This document shows positions 18,732 to 27,683 of a DNA stretch of 64,000 nucleotides, one piece after another. Position numbers and translations under genes: made by a program. Each line of letters begins with the position of its first letter. Within the stretch, counting starts at the first letter, position 1. The stretch is from positions 248,001-312,000 of the forward strand of contig NZ_BMJE01000003.1 in assembly GCF_014642915.1 (NCBI RefSeq), read 5' to 3'. Origin of the DNA: Flavobacterium suaedae. GTDB lineage: Bacteria; Bacteroidota; Bacteroidia; Flavobacteriales; Flavobacteriaceae. Under the pieces are notes generated by a model that was given only the letters and a program-made list of their open reading frames with translations, had not been told where the DNA came from and did not search any database.

Positions 18732-19316
18732 ATGAAAAATATTTTACTATTCGCATTTGTTTTAATCTCCTCACTAACATTTGCACAAGACAAAAAATCT
18801 CTTGAGGAAAGAGCACAGGCGGTATATAAAGCTACAACTAACAGTAGTGGTGATTATGCAGCCGTAGCAGAATACACCTATCCTAAAGTTTTTGATATTG
18901 TACCTAAGGAAACTTTGATTGAGGTAATGAATTCTGTATTAAACTCTCCTGAGGTTAAAATACAAATGCTGGATATTAAGCCTGATTTCAGTTATGGTGC
19001 TATTAAGAAAATAGACGATGCTTACTATTGCCTTATAGACCACAACCTTGGTATGAAAATGATTTTTACCCAAGATATACCTAGCGAGCAAGGTGAAATG
19101 ATAAAAGAGCAAATTAAAGCTGCAATGGAAACTGAAAACGTAGTATTTAATGATGATGAAAACTCTTTTACTATAAAACAGAAAGCTCAAATGTTAGCTA
19201 TATCAGATAGTCATACTGATTATGATTGGTATTTCATTAATTTAGGAGACGAAGGAAGTGAAAAATTTATTGGTATGTTGTTTAACGATAAAGTAAGAGA
19301 AGAAGTAGGTTTTTAA
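18732..19316 (+). CDS. Secreted protein of unknown function
   Basis: The 194-residue protein has signal peptide MKNILLFAFVLISSLTFAQ and a soluble mature domain (AEYTYPKVFDIVPKETLIEV, later KMIFTQDIPS, then DYDWYFINLGDEGSEKFIGM near the end) that looks like a mixed alpha/beta fold of the NTF2- or SnoaL-like size. I recognise similar flavobacterial hypothetical proteins but no function. It is isolated between the secA terminator and the antiporter gene; no clear promoter or terminator of its own was found. Confidence 0.78.
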   Translation: MKNILLFAFVLISSLTFAQDKKSLEERAQAVYKATTNSSGDYAAVAEYTYPKVFDIVPKETLIEVMNSVLNSPEVKIQMLDIKPDFSYGAIKKIDDAYYCLIDHNLGMKMIFTQDIPSEQGEMIKEQIKAAMETENVVFNDDENSFTIKQKAQMLAISDSHTDYDWYFINLGDEGSEKFIGMLFNDKVREEVGF

Positions 19317-19374
19317 AAACCCTACTGCCTAAGAAAACTATTTTTTTAATTTATCACTCTCTTTTTCTACTTCT

Positions 19375-20613
19375 ATGGAATTGTACTACTCACTATCAGT
19401 AATGATTGTTATAGCGGCATTCTTCGCTTATTTAAATGTCCGTTTTTTAAAACTGCCCTCCACAATAGGCGTTATGATAATTGCTATGGCAGCCTCTATA
19501 ATACTGGTTAGCTTTGGCAGTTCTATTCCTGATATAGAGAGTAAAATATCATCATTACTACATAGTTTTGATTTTACCGAGGTGCTTATGGGGGCCATGC
19601 TTAACTTTATGTTGTTTGCGGGCGCTATACACATTAACCTGCGTGACCTTAATGAACAGCGTACGCCCATAATGACTTTTTCTACTATAAGTGTCATTAT
19701 ATCCACATTGGTGGTAGGTACCATAGTATATTTTATCCCTATGCCGGGGCTGGAAATACCCTATATATACTGCCTTTTATTCGGAGCATTAATATCGCCT
19801 ACCGACCCTGTAGCGGTACTTAGTATACTTAAACAGAGCAAAGTGCGCAAATCATTAGAAACTAAAATAGCCGGCGAATCGCTTTTTAACGATGGTATGG
19901 CAGTAGTGGTATTTGCAGTAATATTACAGCTTGCGGAAAATGAAGAAGCCAGTCTGAACATTTTTAATATAATATGGCTGTTTATAAAGGAAGCAGGGGG
20001 CGGTTTTGTTTTAGGTGTTATACTGGGTATAACCGCATCTAAAGCTATGCGAAAAATAGATGACTACAAAGTATCGGTACTTATAACACTTGCGGTAGTG
20101 ATGGGCGGTTACCTTATAGCGCACTCCATACATGTTTCGGGACCGCTTACTATGGTATTTGCAGGGCTTATTATAGGGAACTTTAACCGGAAATCCTCCA
20201 ATATGTCAGTCATTACAAAAGATTATCTGGATAAGTTCTGGGAACTGAATGACGAAATATTAAACGCTATATTGTTCCTGTTTATAGGACTTGATTTATT
20301 ACTGATTCCTGACCTTAATGCGTACTGGATTCCCGGTATTGCCAGTATAGTAATAGTACTTACCTCCCGATTTATCTCTATATGGCTACCGGGCAAGTTT
20401 ATTAAACTAAAAGAACGCTTTGGCCCGGGTACTATAAAAATATTGGTGTGGGGTGGTTTACGTGGTGGTGTGTCTATCGCCCTGGCCTTATCTATAGGCG
20501 ACAGCCCTTATACTAAAACTATAATAGCTATCACCTATTTTGTAGTAGTGTTTTCTATTATTGTGCAGGGGCTTACCATTGGTAGGGTAGCTAACAAGGT
20601 ATTGAAGAGTTAA
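19375..20613 (+). CDS. CPA1-type Na+/H+ antiporter
   Basis: A 412-residue inner-membrane protein with about 12 hydrophobic segments. ALISPTDPVAVLSILK and GESLFNDGMAVVVFAV are the ion-binding helix motifs of the NhaP/CPA1 family, and VWGGLRGGVSIALALSIGD is the conserved late helix. It exchanges cytosolic Na+ or K+ for protons and supports pH and salt homeostasis. The long C-terminal regulatory tail of some relatives is missing. Its stop codon overlaps the stop of the convergent FAD oxidase gene, with no terminator between them. Confidence 0.9.
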   Translation: MELYYSLSVMIVIAAFFAYLNVRFLKLPSTIGVMIIAMAASIILVSFGSSIPDIESKISSLLHSFDFTEVLMGAMLNFMLFAGAIHINLRDLNEQRTPIMTFSTISVIISTLVVGTIVYFIPMPGLEIPYIYCLLFGALISPTDPVAVLSILKQSKVRKSLETKIAGESLFNDGMAVVVFAVILQLAENEEASLNIFNIIWLFIKEAGGGFVLGVILGITASKAMRKIDDYKVSVLITLAVVMGGYLIAHSIHVSGPLTMVFAGLIIGNFNRKSSNMSVITKDYLDKFWELNDEILNAILFLFIGLDLLLIPDLNAYWIPGIASIVIVLTSRFISIWLPGKFIKLKERFGPGTIKILVWGGLRGGVSIALALSIGDSPYTKTIIAITYFVVVFSIIVQGLTIGRVANKVLKS

Positions 20614-22022
20614 ATAATATCCGGTAATACTTTACCCGGGTTTAATATGTTATTAGGATCAAAGGCTTCTTTAATAGCTTTCATCAGGCTTAATTGTTTT
20701 TTGCCAAAGGCAATATCCATATAGTTTTTTTGTACATAACCTATACCATGCTCCCCTGATAATGTCCCTTTTAGGGCTACTGTAAGTTCAAATATTTCTC
20801 TTACGCCTTTAGGCACTTCATTTTTCCACTGTTCATCACTCATAGTACCCTTTACAATATTAACATGCAGGTTACCATCGCCTGCATGTCCATAACAAAC
20901 GGACTGAAAACCATATTTACTACCTATAGCTTTTATACCTTTTAAAAGTTCAGGCAAGGCATAACGTGGTACTACGGTGTCTTCTTCCTTATATACCGAG
21001 TTTGATTTTACTGCCTCCCCTACTGCCCTACGCAGTTTCCATAGAGCATTTTTCTGTTCTTCAGTATCGGCAAATAAAACCTCATCAATATCATACTGTT
21101 CCAGTACCTCTGTTATTTTTTCTGCCTGACTGAATAGTACATCAGGATAATTACCATCAACCTCAATTAGTAAATGCGCCTGAACCTCATCCTTTATGTT
21201 GATACTTATATCATCATTTAAAAAACGTAATGTCCAGTCAATAGCCTCCCTCTCCATAAACTCCAAAGCACTGGGTACTATCCCTGCTCTGAATATAGCA
21301 GCTACTGCTTCGCAAGCCTGCTCTGCTTTAAAAAACGGAACAAGCATCAAGATGTTATTATTAACTTTAGGCAGTAGCTTCATCACTATTTTAGTAATAA
21401 TACCAAGCGTACCTTCGCTACCTACCATTAGTTGTGTAAGATTGTACCCTGTTGAGTTTTTAAGTGTATTAGCTCCTGTCCAGATAATTTCACCTGTAGG
21501 GAGCACTACTTCAAGATTTAAAACATAGTCCTTAGTAACCCCATACTTCACGGCTCTTGCACCACCTGCATTTTCGGCTACATTACCACCAATAGTACAA
21601 CTCCCTCTACTACTTGGGTCAGGTGGGTAAAACAATCCTTTTTCCAGCACGGTTTCCTGAAGTACCTGAGTGTATACGGCAGGCTCTACAATAGCCTGTA
21701 AGTTTTGCTCATCAACTTCTATTTTGTTTAATCGTTCTATAGAAAGGCCTATACCTTCATGAATACTTAGTGCGCCTCCACTTAACCCTGTGCGCCCCCC
21801 AATAGGCACAACAGGTACTTTATATTCATTAGCCAGTTTTACTATTTCAGAAATTTCTGTAGTATTCGCCGGCTTTACTACTACCGATGGTGGAAAATTG
21901 TAATCTTCCGTTTCATCATGTCCGTAGTTTTTTCTTGTTTCTTCGTCAAAAAAAAGAAATGACTGCCCGACAATCTCTTCCAGTCGAACAATCATTTCTT
22001 TTGGTAGTATTATATGGTTCAT
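20610..22022 (-). CDS. FAD-linked oxidase (GlcD / D-lactate dehydrogenase-like)
   Basis: The 470-residue flavoprotein has a PCMH-type FAD domain (residues ~40-215, with VVPIGGRTGLSGGAL, YPPDPSSRGSCTIGGNVAEN and MVGSEGTLGIITKI) and a C-terminal FAD-linked oxidase domain ending SGEHGIGYVQKNYM and FDPNNILNPGKVLP. Relatives oxidise glycolate, D-lactate or D-2-hydroxyglutarate and pass electrons to the respiratory chain. The substrate cannot be decided here. I use the ATG at 22022; an in-frame ATG at 22055 adds 11 residues outside the conserved region. Confidence 0.9.
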   Translation of the reverse strand: MNHIILPKEMIVRLEEIVGQSFLFFDEETRKNYGHDETEDYNFPPSVVVKPANTTEISEIVKLANEYKVPVVPIGGRTGLSGGALSIHEGIGLSIERLNKIEVDEQNLQAIVEPAVYTQVLQETVLEKGLFYPPDPSSRGSCTIGGNVAENAGGARAVKYGVTKDYVLNLEVVLPTGEIIWTGANTLKNSTGYNLTQLMVGSEGTLGIITKIVMKLLPKVNNNILMLVPFFKAEQACEAVAAIFRAGIVPSALEFMEREAIDWTLRFLNDDISINIKDEVQAHLLIEVDGNYPDVLFSQAEKITEVLEQYDIDEVLFADTEEQKNALWKLRRAVGEAVKSNSVYKEEDTVVPRYALPELLKGIKAIGSKYGFQSVCYGHAGDGNLHVNIVKGTMSDEQWKNEVPKGVREIFELTVALKGTLSGEHGIGYVQKNYMDIAFGKKQLSLMKAIKEAFDPNNILNPGKVLPDII

Positions 22023-22080
22023 AGTCTTGAATTCATTAGCTATGTAAGCTCTCATTCAAAAATACTACAAATATTTATGC

Positions 22081-22509
22081 TTAATAATTAATTTTCTTTT
22101 TTCTGCCTCCTATAAGTCGGTCTACTGAAAATCTACCACCGCCTACTACAAGTAAAAGTATGTATATAGAAAGGTATAGTCCGGGTAGTTCTTTTCTGCT
22201 GAAATCATCACTGATATGAACATTGAAGATAATTATCAGCATAGTAATAATTAGCGGTACACATGCAAGCCGTGTAGCAAAACCCATTATTAATAAGAAA
22301 GAGCATATCAGTTCAGAAAATACCGTAAGTGTTAAAGAGGCTTTAGCCCCTACTCCCAAAGGGTCTGCAAACTCAATTACACCGCCCTCCATTAGCATAT
22401 CTAACTTTCCCAAACCATGCGTTATCATAAAACAACCCACAGTTAGTCGCAGTAAAAATATTGCTAAGTCGTACAGGTTTTGATTATAGGATGTACTAAA
22501 TACCTTCAT
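22081..22509 (-). CDS. DoxX family membrane protein
   Basis: The 142-residue protein has four predicted membrane helices. The N-terminal LAIFLLRLTVGCFMITHGLG followed by KL is the DoxX signature, and VFSELICSFLLIMGFATRLA is the second helix. DoxX-like proteins are small inner-membrane proteins linked to redox or thiosulfate chemistry in some lineages; here the function is open. It follows the YceI gene by one base, so the two are one operon. Confidence 0.88.
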   Translation of the reverse strand: MKVFSTSYNQNLYDLAIFLLRLTVGCFMITHGLGKLDMLMEGGVIEFADPLGVGAKASLTLTVFSELICSFLLIMGFATRLACVPLIITMLIIIFNVHISDDFSRKELPGLYLSIYILLLVVGGGRFSVDRLIGGRKKKINY

Positions 22510-22510
22510 A

Positions 22511-23041
22511 TTATTGCTCTGTAAATTGAAGATTTCCTATAAGCTTTACTTCTTCACTAACTGTTAGTCCTCCGCCTTCAATAACAGCATTCCAATTAAG
22601 ACCGTAGTCTGTTCTGTTTATTTTTCCTGTAATTTCAATACCAACTTTTCTGTTACCGTAACCATCAACTGCTATACCGCCATATTCACCCTTAAAAGCT
22701 ACCTCTTTAGTAACTCCTTTTATGGTAAGATCTGCCAGTATAGTATATTCGTCATCATTAATCTGTTTAATAGATTTTGTTTTTACAGTTAATGATTTAT
22801 GATTTTCAGCATCAAAAAATTCCTCACTTTTTAGGTGCTCATCTCTTTTTTCGTTATTTGTATTCGCGCTTGAAGCACCAATAGTAACGCTTATCTCTCC
22901 CCCTTGAAAAGTATCATCAGGTGTAGTTGCTTCTCCGCTAAATTCGGAAAAAGAACCTGTTACTGTTGAAATTACTAAGTGTTTTACTTTAAATTGTATT
23001 TCAGAGTGTGCCGAGTCTAAAACCCATTTTTTTGTGGCCAT
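22511..23041 (-). CDS. YceI family protein
   Basis: The 176-residue lipocalin-like beta-barrel of the YceI family is recognised by KWVLDSAHSEIQFKVKHLVI, TGSFSEFSGEA, the central HLKSEEFFDAENH and INRTDYGLNWN near the end. YceI proteins bind polyprenyl or other long lipids. Many are periplasmic, but this one has no signal peptide, so it is predicted cytosolic. The ATG at 23041 gives MATKKW directly before the conserved domain. It is co-transcribed with DoxX (one-base gap). Confidence 0.93.
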   Translation of the reverse strand: MATKKWVLDSAHSEIQFKVKHLVISTVTGSFSEFSGEATTPDDTFQGGEISVTIGASSANTNNEKRDEHLKSEEFFDAENHKSLTVKTKSIKQINDDEYTILADLTIKGVTKEVAFKGEYGGIAVDGYGNRKVGIEITGKINRTDYGLNWNAVIEGGGLTVSEEVKLIGNLQFTEQ

Positions 23042-23213
23042 AATTATATGTGTTTAGGTAGTTTAAAACCATAAAGTTAAATAAAAAGCTACAAAAAGGA
23101 GTTAAAATAATGCAAAGTCTTACTTAATCATCGAATTGGTAAGAATAGACGTGAAAAAATAAAGGATAATTATTGATATCAGGTATCAGCCTAAAATATT
23201 TATTTATTCTGCA

Positions 23214-24122
23214 TTACATATTCAGTATCCAATACCAAAAAGCAAGTGTAATAAACGATAGTGGTATGCCTATTCCAATCATCATTCCTGCCAATCTTGG
23301 TTTAAGCCCGTTAGTGGCAGCCAATATAGAAGCCGTTATCATAGGAGCCATAGCAGCTTCCATAATCGATACCTCTGTTTGTAAGCCATCCTGATTTAAA
23401 ATAAGTTTATATAGTATATAAAAGAAAGCAGGTGTAAGTATAAGTTTAAAAAATAACCCCAAGGTTAAAAAGCGCCAATGTTTACTTTTCCTTTCTATTT
23501 TTAGCTGCATTCCTACCGCTACCAATGCTACAGGTGTTACCGTACTACCCAATCGGGATAAGACAGACTGAACATCTCCTATAAAATCATAACCTGCTAT
23601 ATTCATACAAAGCCCCGCAAAAAAAGCAAAGAATGGAGGAAATAATAGAATTTTCCTAAGCATAGCACCTGTACCCGTACTCTCTTTAGAATATGCTGTA
23701 GCTACTATTATACCCAGCGTAGCCATAACCATAAAAGTACCGGGCTGGTCTACTATAATAGCTGTTTCCAGTCCTTGGTTTCCGTACAAAGCTTCAATAA
23801 TTGGAAAGCCAACGAATGATGTGTTACCGAGTCCTGCGGTTAAGATTAAACATCCTGTTAGTTTTTTAGACCATTTAAAAACTTTACCTAAAACAATAAA
23901 AAACAGCAACGACAGGAAAAAACCTATCCACGCTATACCTAAAGGAAATAAAAGTTTAGTACTTACCGTTATTTTAGGAATGTAATATAATGCCAGTGCC
24001 GGCAACGAAATATAAATAACAAATTGATTGAGTGCCACGTAAGCGTTAGCGGGGAAAGCCTTTACACGCTGCAAACCAACACCTGCAAGCATACAAAGGA
24101 ATACGAGGATAATACTGTCCAA
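23214..24122 (-). CDS. AEC family transporter
   Basis: The ~302-residue membrane protein has ten predicted helices in two groups of five. NQFVIYISLPALALYYIP and LTAGLGNTSFVGFPIIEALY are the auxin efflux carrier (AEC) motifs, and the end reads GLKPRLAGMMIGIGIPLSFI. Family members export or import small organic acids or amino acids. No ATG precedes the conserved region: I chose the TTG at 24122 (MDSIILVFLCMLAG); a TTG at 24146 is the alternative. It is divergent from the Rrf2 gene, and the shared 120-base gap holds a candidate operator. Confidence 0.85.
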   Translation of the reverse strand: MDSIILVFLCMLAGVGLQRVKAFPANAYVALNQFVIYISLPALALYYIPKITVSTKLLFPLGIAWIGFFLSLLFFIVLGKVFKWSKKLTGCLILTAGLGNTSFVGFPIIEALYGNQGLETAIIVDQPGTFMVMATLGIIVATAYSKESTGTGAMLRKILLFPPFFAFFAGLCMNIAGYDFIGDVQSVLSRLGSTVTPVALVAVGMQLKIERKSKHWRFLTLGLFFKLILTPAFFYILYKLILNQDGLQTEVSIMEAAMAPMITASILAATNGLKPRLAGMMIGIGIPLSFITLAFWYWILNM

Positions 24123-24214
24123 AACCTTGTTTAATTTTAAGCCCAAATGTAAAGGTAAATGACGAAAAAGGGCAGAAAAAATGCTTAAATATAAGGCTGT
24201 TTAATAAATCCGTT

Positions 24215-24239
24215 TAAATTTGTAATCAAATTTATTACA
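24215..24239 (+). promoter_or_regulatory. -7 box and overlapping inverted repeat of the rrf2 gene
   Basis: TAAATTTG (24215-24222) matches TAnnTTTG. It overlaps an inverted repeat TGTAAT-N7-ATTACA (24221-24239) that ends four bases before the rrf2 ATG. A repressor bound there would block the start of transcription, so autoregulation by the Rrf2 protein is likely but unproven. Confidence 0.5.
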
Positions 24240-24243
24240 GAAC

Positions 24244-24651
24244 ATGATTTCAGGTAAATTTGCTATCACGCTCCATATATTAACGTTATTATCCAAATAT
24301 CCAGAAGAATATTTGTCGTCAGACTTTTTGGCTTCCAGTATGAACATTAACCCTGTACTGGTTCGTAAAGAAATGGCAAACCTGAAAAAACATGACATTA
24401 TAGAAAGTCGTGAAGGCAAATATGGTGGCAGTAAACTGGCTAAAGCCCCTGAACATATATCGCTTGATGATATTTTTAAAATAACTTTTGAAACTGTAAC
24501 ACTTGGGTACTGTAAAAAAGAGCCTAACCCTAAATGTCCTGTTGGTAATAAAATAAACGATAACCTCGACAAGCTGTATTGCGATATTAATACTGATATA
24601 AGTAATAAACTCTGTAAGATAACATTACAGGAGTTTACACAAGAATTTTAA
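24244..24651 (+). CDS. Rrf2 family transcriptional regulator
   Basis: The 135-residue winged-helix regulator begins ISGKFAITLHILTLLSKY. Its recognition helix region is SSMNINPVLVRKEMANLKKH, followed by the wing ESREGKYGGSKLAKAPE typical of the YwnA branch of Rrf2. Cys90 and Cys98 lie in GYCKKEPNPKCPVG. That is only part of the three-cysteine pattern of IscR/NsrR-type iron-sulfur sensors, so thiol sensing is as likely as a cluster. An inverted repeat over its own promoter suggests autoregulation, and the divergent AEC transporter gene is a possible target. Confidence 0.88.
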   Translation: MISGKFAITLHILTLLSKYPEEYLSSDFLASSMNINPVLVRKEMANLKKHDIIESREGKYGGSKLAKAPEHISLDDIFKITFETVTLGYCKKEPNPKCPVGNKINDNLDKLYCDINTDISNKLCKITLQEFTQEF

Positions 24652-24733
24652 TTTGTACACTGTACTAAACGGTATTAAAAACCGAATTTGCAAACAAAAT
24701 TCATAACTTTACTTATATCAGAAATTCAATATA

Positions 24734-25831
24734 GTGACAAACCAAAACAATCATACAAGCGCACTTCACGAGAAAGATGGTGTACAACAACCCGAAAGTA
24801 TAAGCAAAGCCTCTATAGCACAAATTACTAAACTTCGTCGCAAACAACCTACAGCTGATGATTTAGTAAACGGTATACTGGAAGGCAATAAAACTATGCT
24901 GAGCCGTGCCATTACTTTAATTGAAAGTACAAATGCTAATCACCTTGAAAAGGCTAATAAGGTTATAGCCGACTGTTTACCTCATGCTAATAAATCAGTA
25001 AGAATAGGTATTACAGGGGTTCCGGGAGTTGGTAAAAGTACTTTTATTGAAGCTTTTGGTAAGCACCTTACCGAGAAGGGACATAAAGTAGCTGTACTGG
25101 CTGTTGACCCAAGCAGTTCATTATCACACGGAAGTATTTTAGGTGATAAAACCCGTATGGAAGAACTGGTTAAAGATGAAAATGCTTATATACGTCCTTC
25201 TGCTTCAGGAGATACTTTGGGCGGTGTGGCACGCAAAACAAGGGAGTCTATAATTCTTTGTGAAGCTTGCGGGTTTGATGTTATTATAATTGAAACCGTT
25301 GGTGTGGGGCAAAGCGAAACCGCAGTACACAGTATGGTAGATTTTTTCCTGTTACTGAAAATTGCCGGTGCGGGTGATGAACTACAAGGTATTAAGCGCG
25401 GTATAATGGAAATGGCAGACTTAATAGTAATTAATAAAGCCGATGGCGATAATATTAAAAAAGCTAAACTTGCCAAAACAGAGTTTAACCGTGCATTGCA
25501 TTTATTTCCTGCAAAAAACTCAGGGTGGCAACCTAAAGTAACTACCTGTAGTGCTATTACCAAAGACGGTATAGACGATGTATGGAAAATAACCAGTGAT
25601 TATTTTAACCTTGCTAAAAGTAATAATTACTTTGAAGCCAAACGTGCAGAACAAAATCGTTACTGGCTTACCGAAACCATAAACGAGCAACTAAAAAACA
25701 GTTTCTATTCACAGGAAGGAATTGCACCACTGCTGAAACAATATCAGGAAGCAGTGCAAAATCATGAGTTATCGCCTTTTATTGCTGCGCAAACCCTCTT
25801 AAAAAAATATTTTGAAAATTTAGAACGCTAG
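24734..25831 (+). CDS. meaB: Methylmalonyl-CoA mutase-associated GTPase MeaB
   Basis: The 365-residue G3E-family GTPase (MeaB/ArgK) protects and reloads adenosylcobalamin-dependent methylmalonyl-CoA mutase. The P-loop is GVPGVGKST, followed by VLAVDPSSSLSHGSILGDKT, the switch region RPSASGDTLGGVARKT, IIETVGVGQSE, and the G4 motif VINKADGDN. A C-terminal helical dimerisation arm follows. The start is GTG at 24734. The mutase genes are not in the window, but the PduO adenosyltransferase at 14237 serves the same pathway. It converges on a small minus-strand gene. Confidence 0.94.
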   Translation: MTNQNNHTSALHEKDGVQQPESISKASIAQITKLRRKQPTADDLVNGILEGNKTMLSRAITLIESTNANHLEKANKVIADCLPHANKSVRIGITGVPGVGKSTFIEAFGKHLTEKGHKVAVLAVDPSSSLSHGSILGDKTRMEELVKDENAYIRPSASGDTLGGVARKTRESIILCEACGFDVIIIETVGVGQSETAVHSMVDFFLLLKIAGAGDELQGIKRGIMEMADLIVINKADGDNIKKAKLAKTEFNRALHLFPAKNSGWQPKVTTCSAITKDGIDDVWKITSDYFNLAKSNNYFEAKRAEQNRYWLTETINEQLKNSFYSQEGIAPLLKQYQEAVQNHELSPFIAAQTLLKKYFENLER

Positions 25832-25853
25832 TTATTTTAATTACTGCTTTTAA

Positions 25854-26084
25854 CTACTCTTTTTCGTAGCGTTCCATCTCGCGATCGTAAAAATCGTTAG
25901 CTTGTTTTATAAGGCTTTCCATTTCAGCCTCAAGATCTTCCCTGTCAGCTTCATCTGGTTCTTCAAGAAGCTCTACATCATCATCTTTCAAGTTGATTAT
26001 AAACTGAGGGTATTCTAAATGAATAATAAATATATCTTCAGGGAAATCAGTATTATCACCTAATAAAAACTTTGGTAAATCCAT
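25854..26084 (-). CDS. Small acidic protein of unknown function
   Basis: A 76-residue, strongly acidic protein (MDLPKFLLGDNTDFPEDIFI, then IHLEYPQFIINLKDDDVELL and a helical Glu-rich tail). It resembles small conserved flavobacterial hypothetical proteins. The hydrophobic pattern FIIHLEYPQFIINL suggests two beta strands before the helix. No function can be assigned. It lies 24 bases upstream of the MATE gene's stop, on the same strand but after it in transcription order, so it is probably transcribed from the MeaB-MATE gap or by readthrough. Confidence 0.7.
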   Translation of the reverse strand: MDLPKFLLGDNTDFPEDIFIIHLEYPQFIINLKDDDVELLEEPDEADREDLEAEMESLIKQANDFYDREMERYEKE

Positions 26085-26108
26085 ATAAAATTTTGTTTTA
26101 AAAAGCTG

Positions 26109-27482
26109 CTATGCTTTTGCCAGCAGTTTTTTAGTTAAATAATTAAAGCGAATATATAAAAATAATGCGGCGGCTGTCAAACCTGCCAGTAAACCTATCC
26201 ACACTCCAGTTGCTTTTAAAGGGGTATATAGTCCCAAATAAAATGAAACAGGGAAACCTATTACCCAATAAGCTATAAAGGTAAACACTGTAGGCAGCTT
26301 CATATCCTGCAAACCCCGTAATGCCCCAAGTACTACCACCTGTATACCATCAGAAATTTGGAAAACCGCAGCTACCAATAATAATTCTGCTGCTATGGTT
26401 ATTACTTCTGTATTTTCTACTATTAGTGATGCATCATTCATATCTAAAAACAGCTTTGGCAGGTAGTTGTGGAAAATTACAAATAAGGCTGCAAAAACAA
26501 TTTCTAATAATACTGAGAGTAAGAAAATAGAACGTGCTACCAGCAGTAACTTTCTGTAGTCTTTATGCCCTTTTTGGTTTCCTACTCGTATCATAGCGGT
26601 AACGCTAAGTCCCACAGCAAACATAAACGTCATAGAGGCTAAACTAAGTGCTATTTGGTTAGCTGCCTGGCTGGACTTACCTATAGAACCCGAAAGCCAC
26701 ACGGCTGCTGTAAATAATGCTACTTCAAAAAGCATTTGCATGGATGATGGCACACCCAGTGCTGTGATACGCCTTAGCATTGATTTTTTAATATTACTAA
26801 AACTAAACTTAGTAAAATAAGGTTTAAACTTCTCCTTCCCAGCCATCATGTAATGAATATAAACCAACATTACAATTCGCGATATTACAGTACCTAAAGC
26901 AGCACCTATAATACCCATTTCGGGGAAAAACCATATACCGTATATCAGTAAATAGTTAATTAAAATATTTACCACATTCGATATAACTACCGCATACATA
27001 GCATATTTGGTAAATGAAAGCCCATCAGCAAATTGCTTATACCCTTGAAAAATAATCATGGGTAACAGTGAGAAAGCTACCCAGTCTACATAGGGTGCAG
27101 CAAGTACTACAACCTCATCCGGCTGATCCATTAAATGCATTAAAGGCTTTGCCAGTACAACTACCCCGAATAATAGCAGTCCCAGTATAGTACATAAAAA
27201 TACCCCATGATGAAAAACACTTCTTACTTTCTCTGTGTTTTTTTCAGCATCATATTGTGCAATAATTGGTGTTATAGCAGTAGAAAAACCAATACCTGCC
27301 GATATAGCAATAAATACCATACTATTACCAAGCGATGCAGCAGCAAGTTCGGCGGTACCCAACTTACCTACCATAATATTATCTATAATACCTGTTATAG
27401 TATGTCCCAGCATACCCAGTATTACAGGCCATGCTAACGTAATATTTTGCCTGAACTCTTTTGTGTATTTGGCTAATTTCAC
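26109..27482 (-). CDS. MATE family efflux transporter
   Basis: The 457-residue inner-membrane protein has 12 predicted helices in two MatE repeats: ITLAWPVILGMLGHTITGII followed by DNIMVGKLGTAELAAASLGN, and the second half from ALGVPSSMQMLFEVALFTAA. MATE proteins export cationic drugs and metabolites with Na+ or H+. I use the GTG at 27482 because the -7 box lies at 27503-27510; longer frames starting at 27536 would begin upstream of that promoter. The small acidic gene follows 24 bases after the stop. Confidence 0.9.
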   Translation of the reverse strand: MKLAKYTKEFRQNITLAWPVILGMLGHTITGIIDNIMVGKLGTAELAAASLGNSMVFIAISAGIGFSTAITPIIAQYDAEKNTEKVRSVFHHGVFLCTILGLLLFGVVVLAKPLMHLMDQPDEVVVLAAPYVDWVAFSLLPMIIFQGYKQFADGLSFTKYAMYAVVISNVVNILINYLLIYGIWFFPEMGIIGAALGTVISRIVMLVYIHYMMAGKEKFKPYFTKFSFSNIKKSMLRRITALGVPSSMQMLFEVALFTAAVWLSGSIGKSSQAANQIALSLASMTFMFAVGLSVTAMIRVGNQKGHKDYRKLLLVARSIFLLSVLLEIVFAALFVIFHNYLPKLFLDMNDASLIVENTEVITIAAELLLVAAVFQISDGIQVVVLGALRGLQDMKLPTVFTFIAYWVIGFPVSFYLGLYTPLKATGVWIGLLAGLTAAALFLYIRFNYLTKKLLAKA

Positions 27483-27502
27483 TGCTACTTTTAATTTTTT
27501 TG

Positions 27503-27536
27503 CAAATGTACACAGAACAAACAGATGAATACTCAA
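27503..27536 (-). promoter_or_regulatory. Promoter of the MATE gene
   Basis: On the minus strand TTG (27536-27534), a 23-base spacer and TACATTTG (27510-27503) match the consensus at the edge of the spacer range. The GTG start at 27482 is 20 bases downstream. Confidence 0.5.
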
Positions 27537-27541
27537 GATTG

Positions 27542-27557
27542 TTGATTATATAATCAA
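27542..27557. repeat. 16-base perfect palindrome
   Basis: TTGATTATATAATCAA is its own reverse complement and sits just upstream of the -33 region of the MATE gene, in the gap to the divergent outer-membrane protein gene. It is AT-rich, so chance is a real alternative. Confidence 0.3.
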
Positions 27558-27683
27558 ATGGTAATGAGCAACCTAAACTACAGGCTTAAATATTTTAATA
27601 ATTCATTGTAAAATAATTAACGAAACGTTGCGACTTTCCTGCATTTTAACATAGTAATTTTACTACAACAAAACACAATAACT

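Noticed and set aside
27483..27536. Upstream start for the MATE gene
   Set aside because: It lies upstream of the -7 box at 27503-27510, so the mRNA would not contain it.
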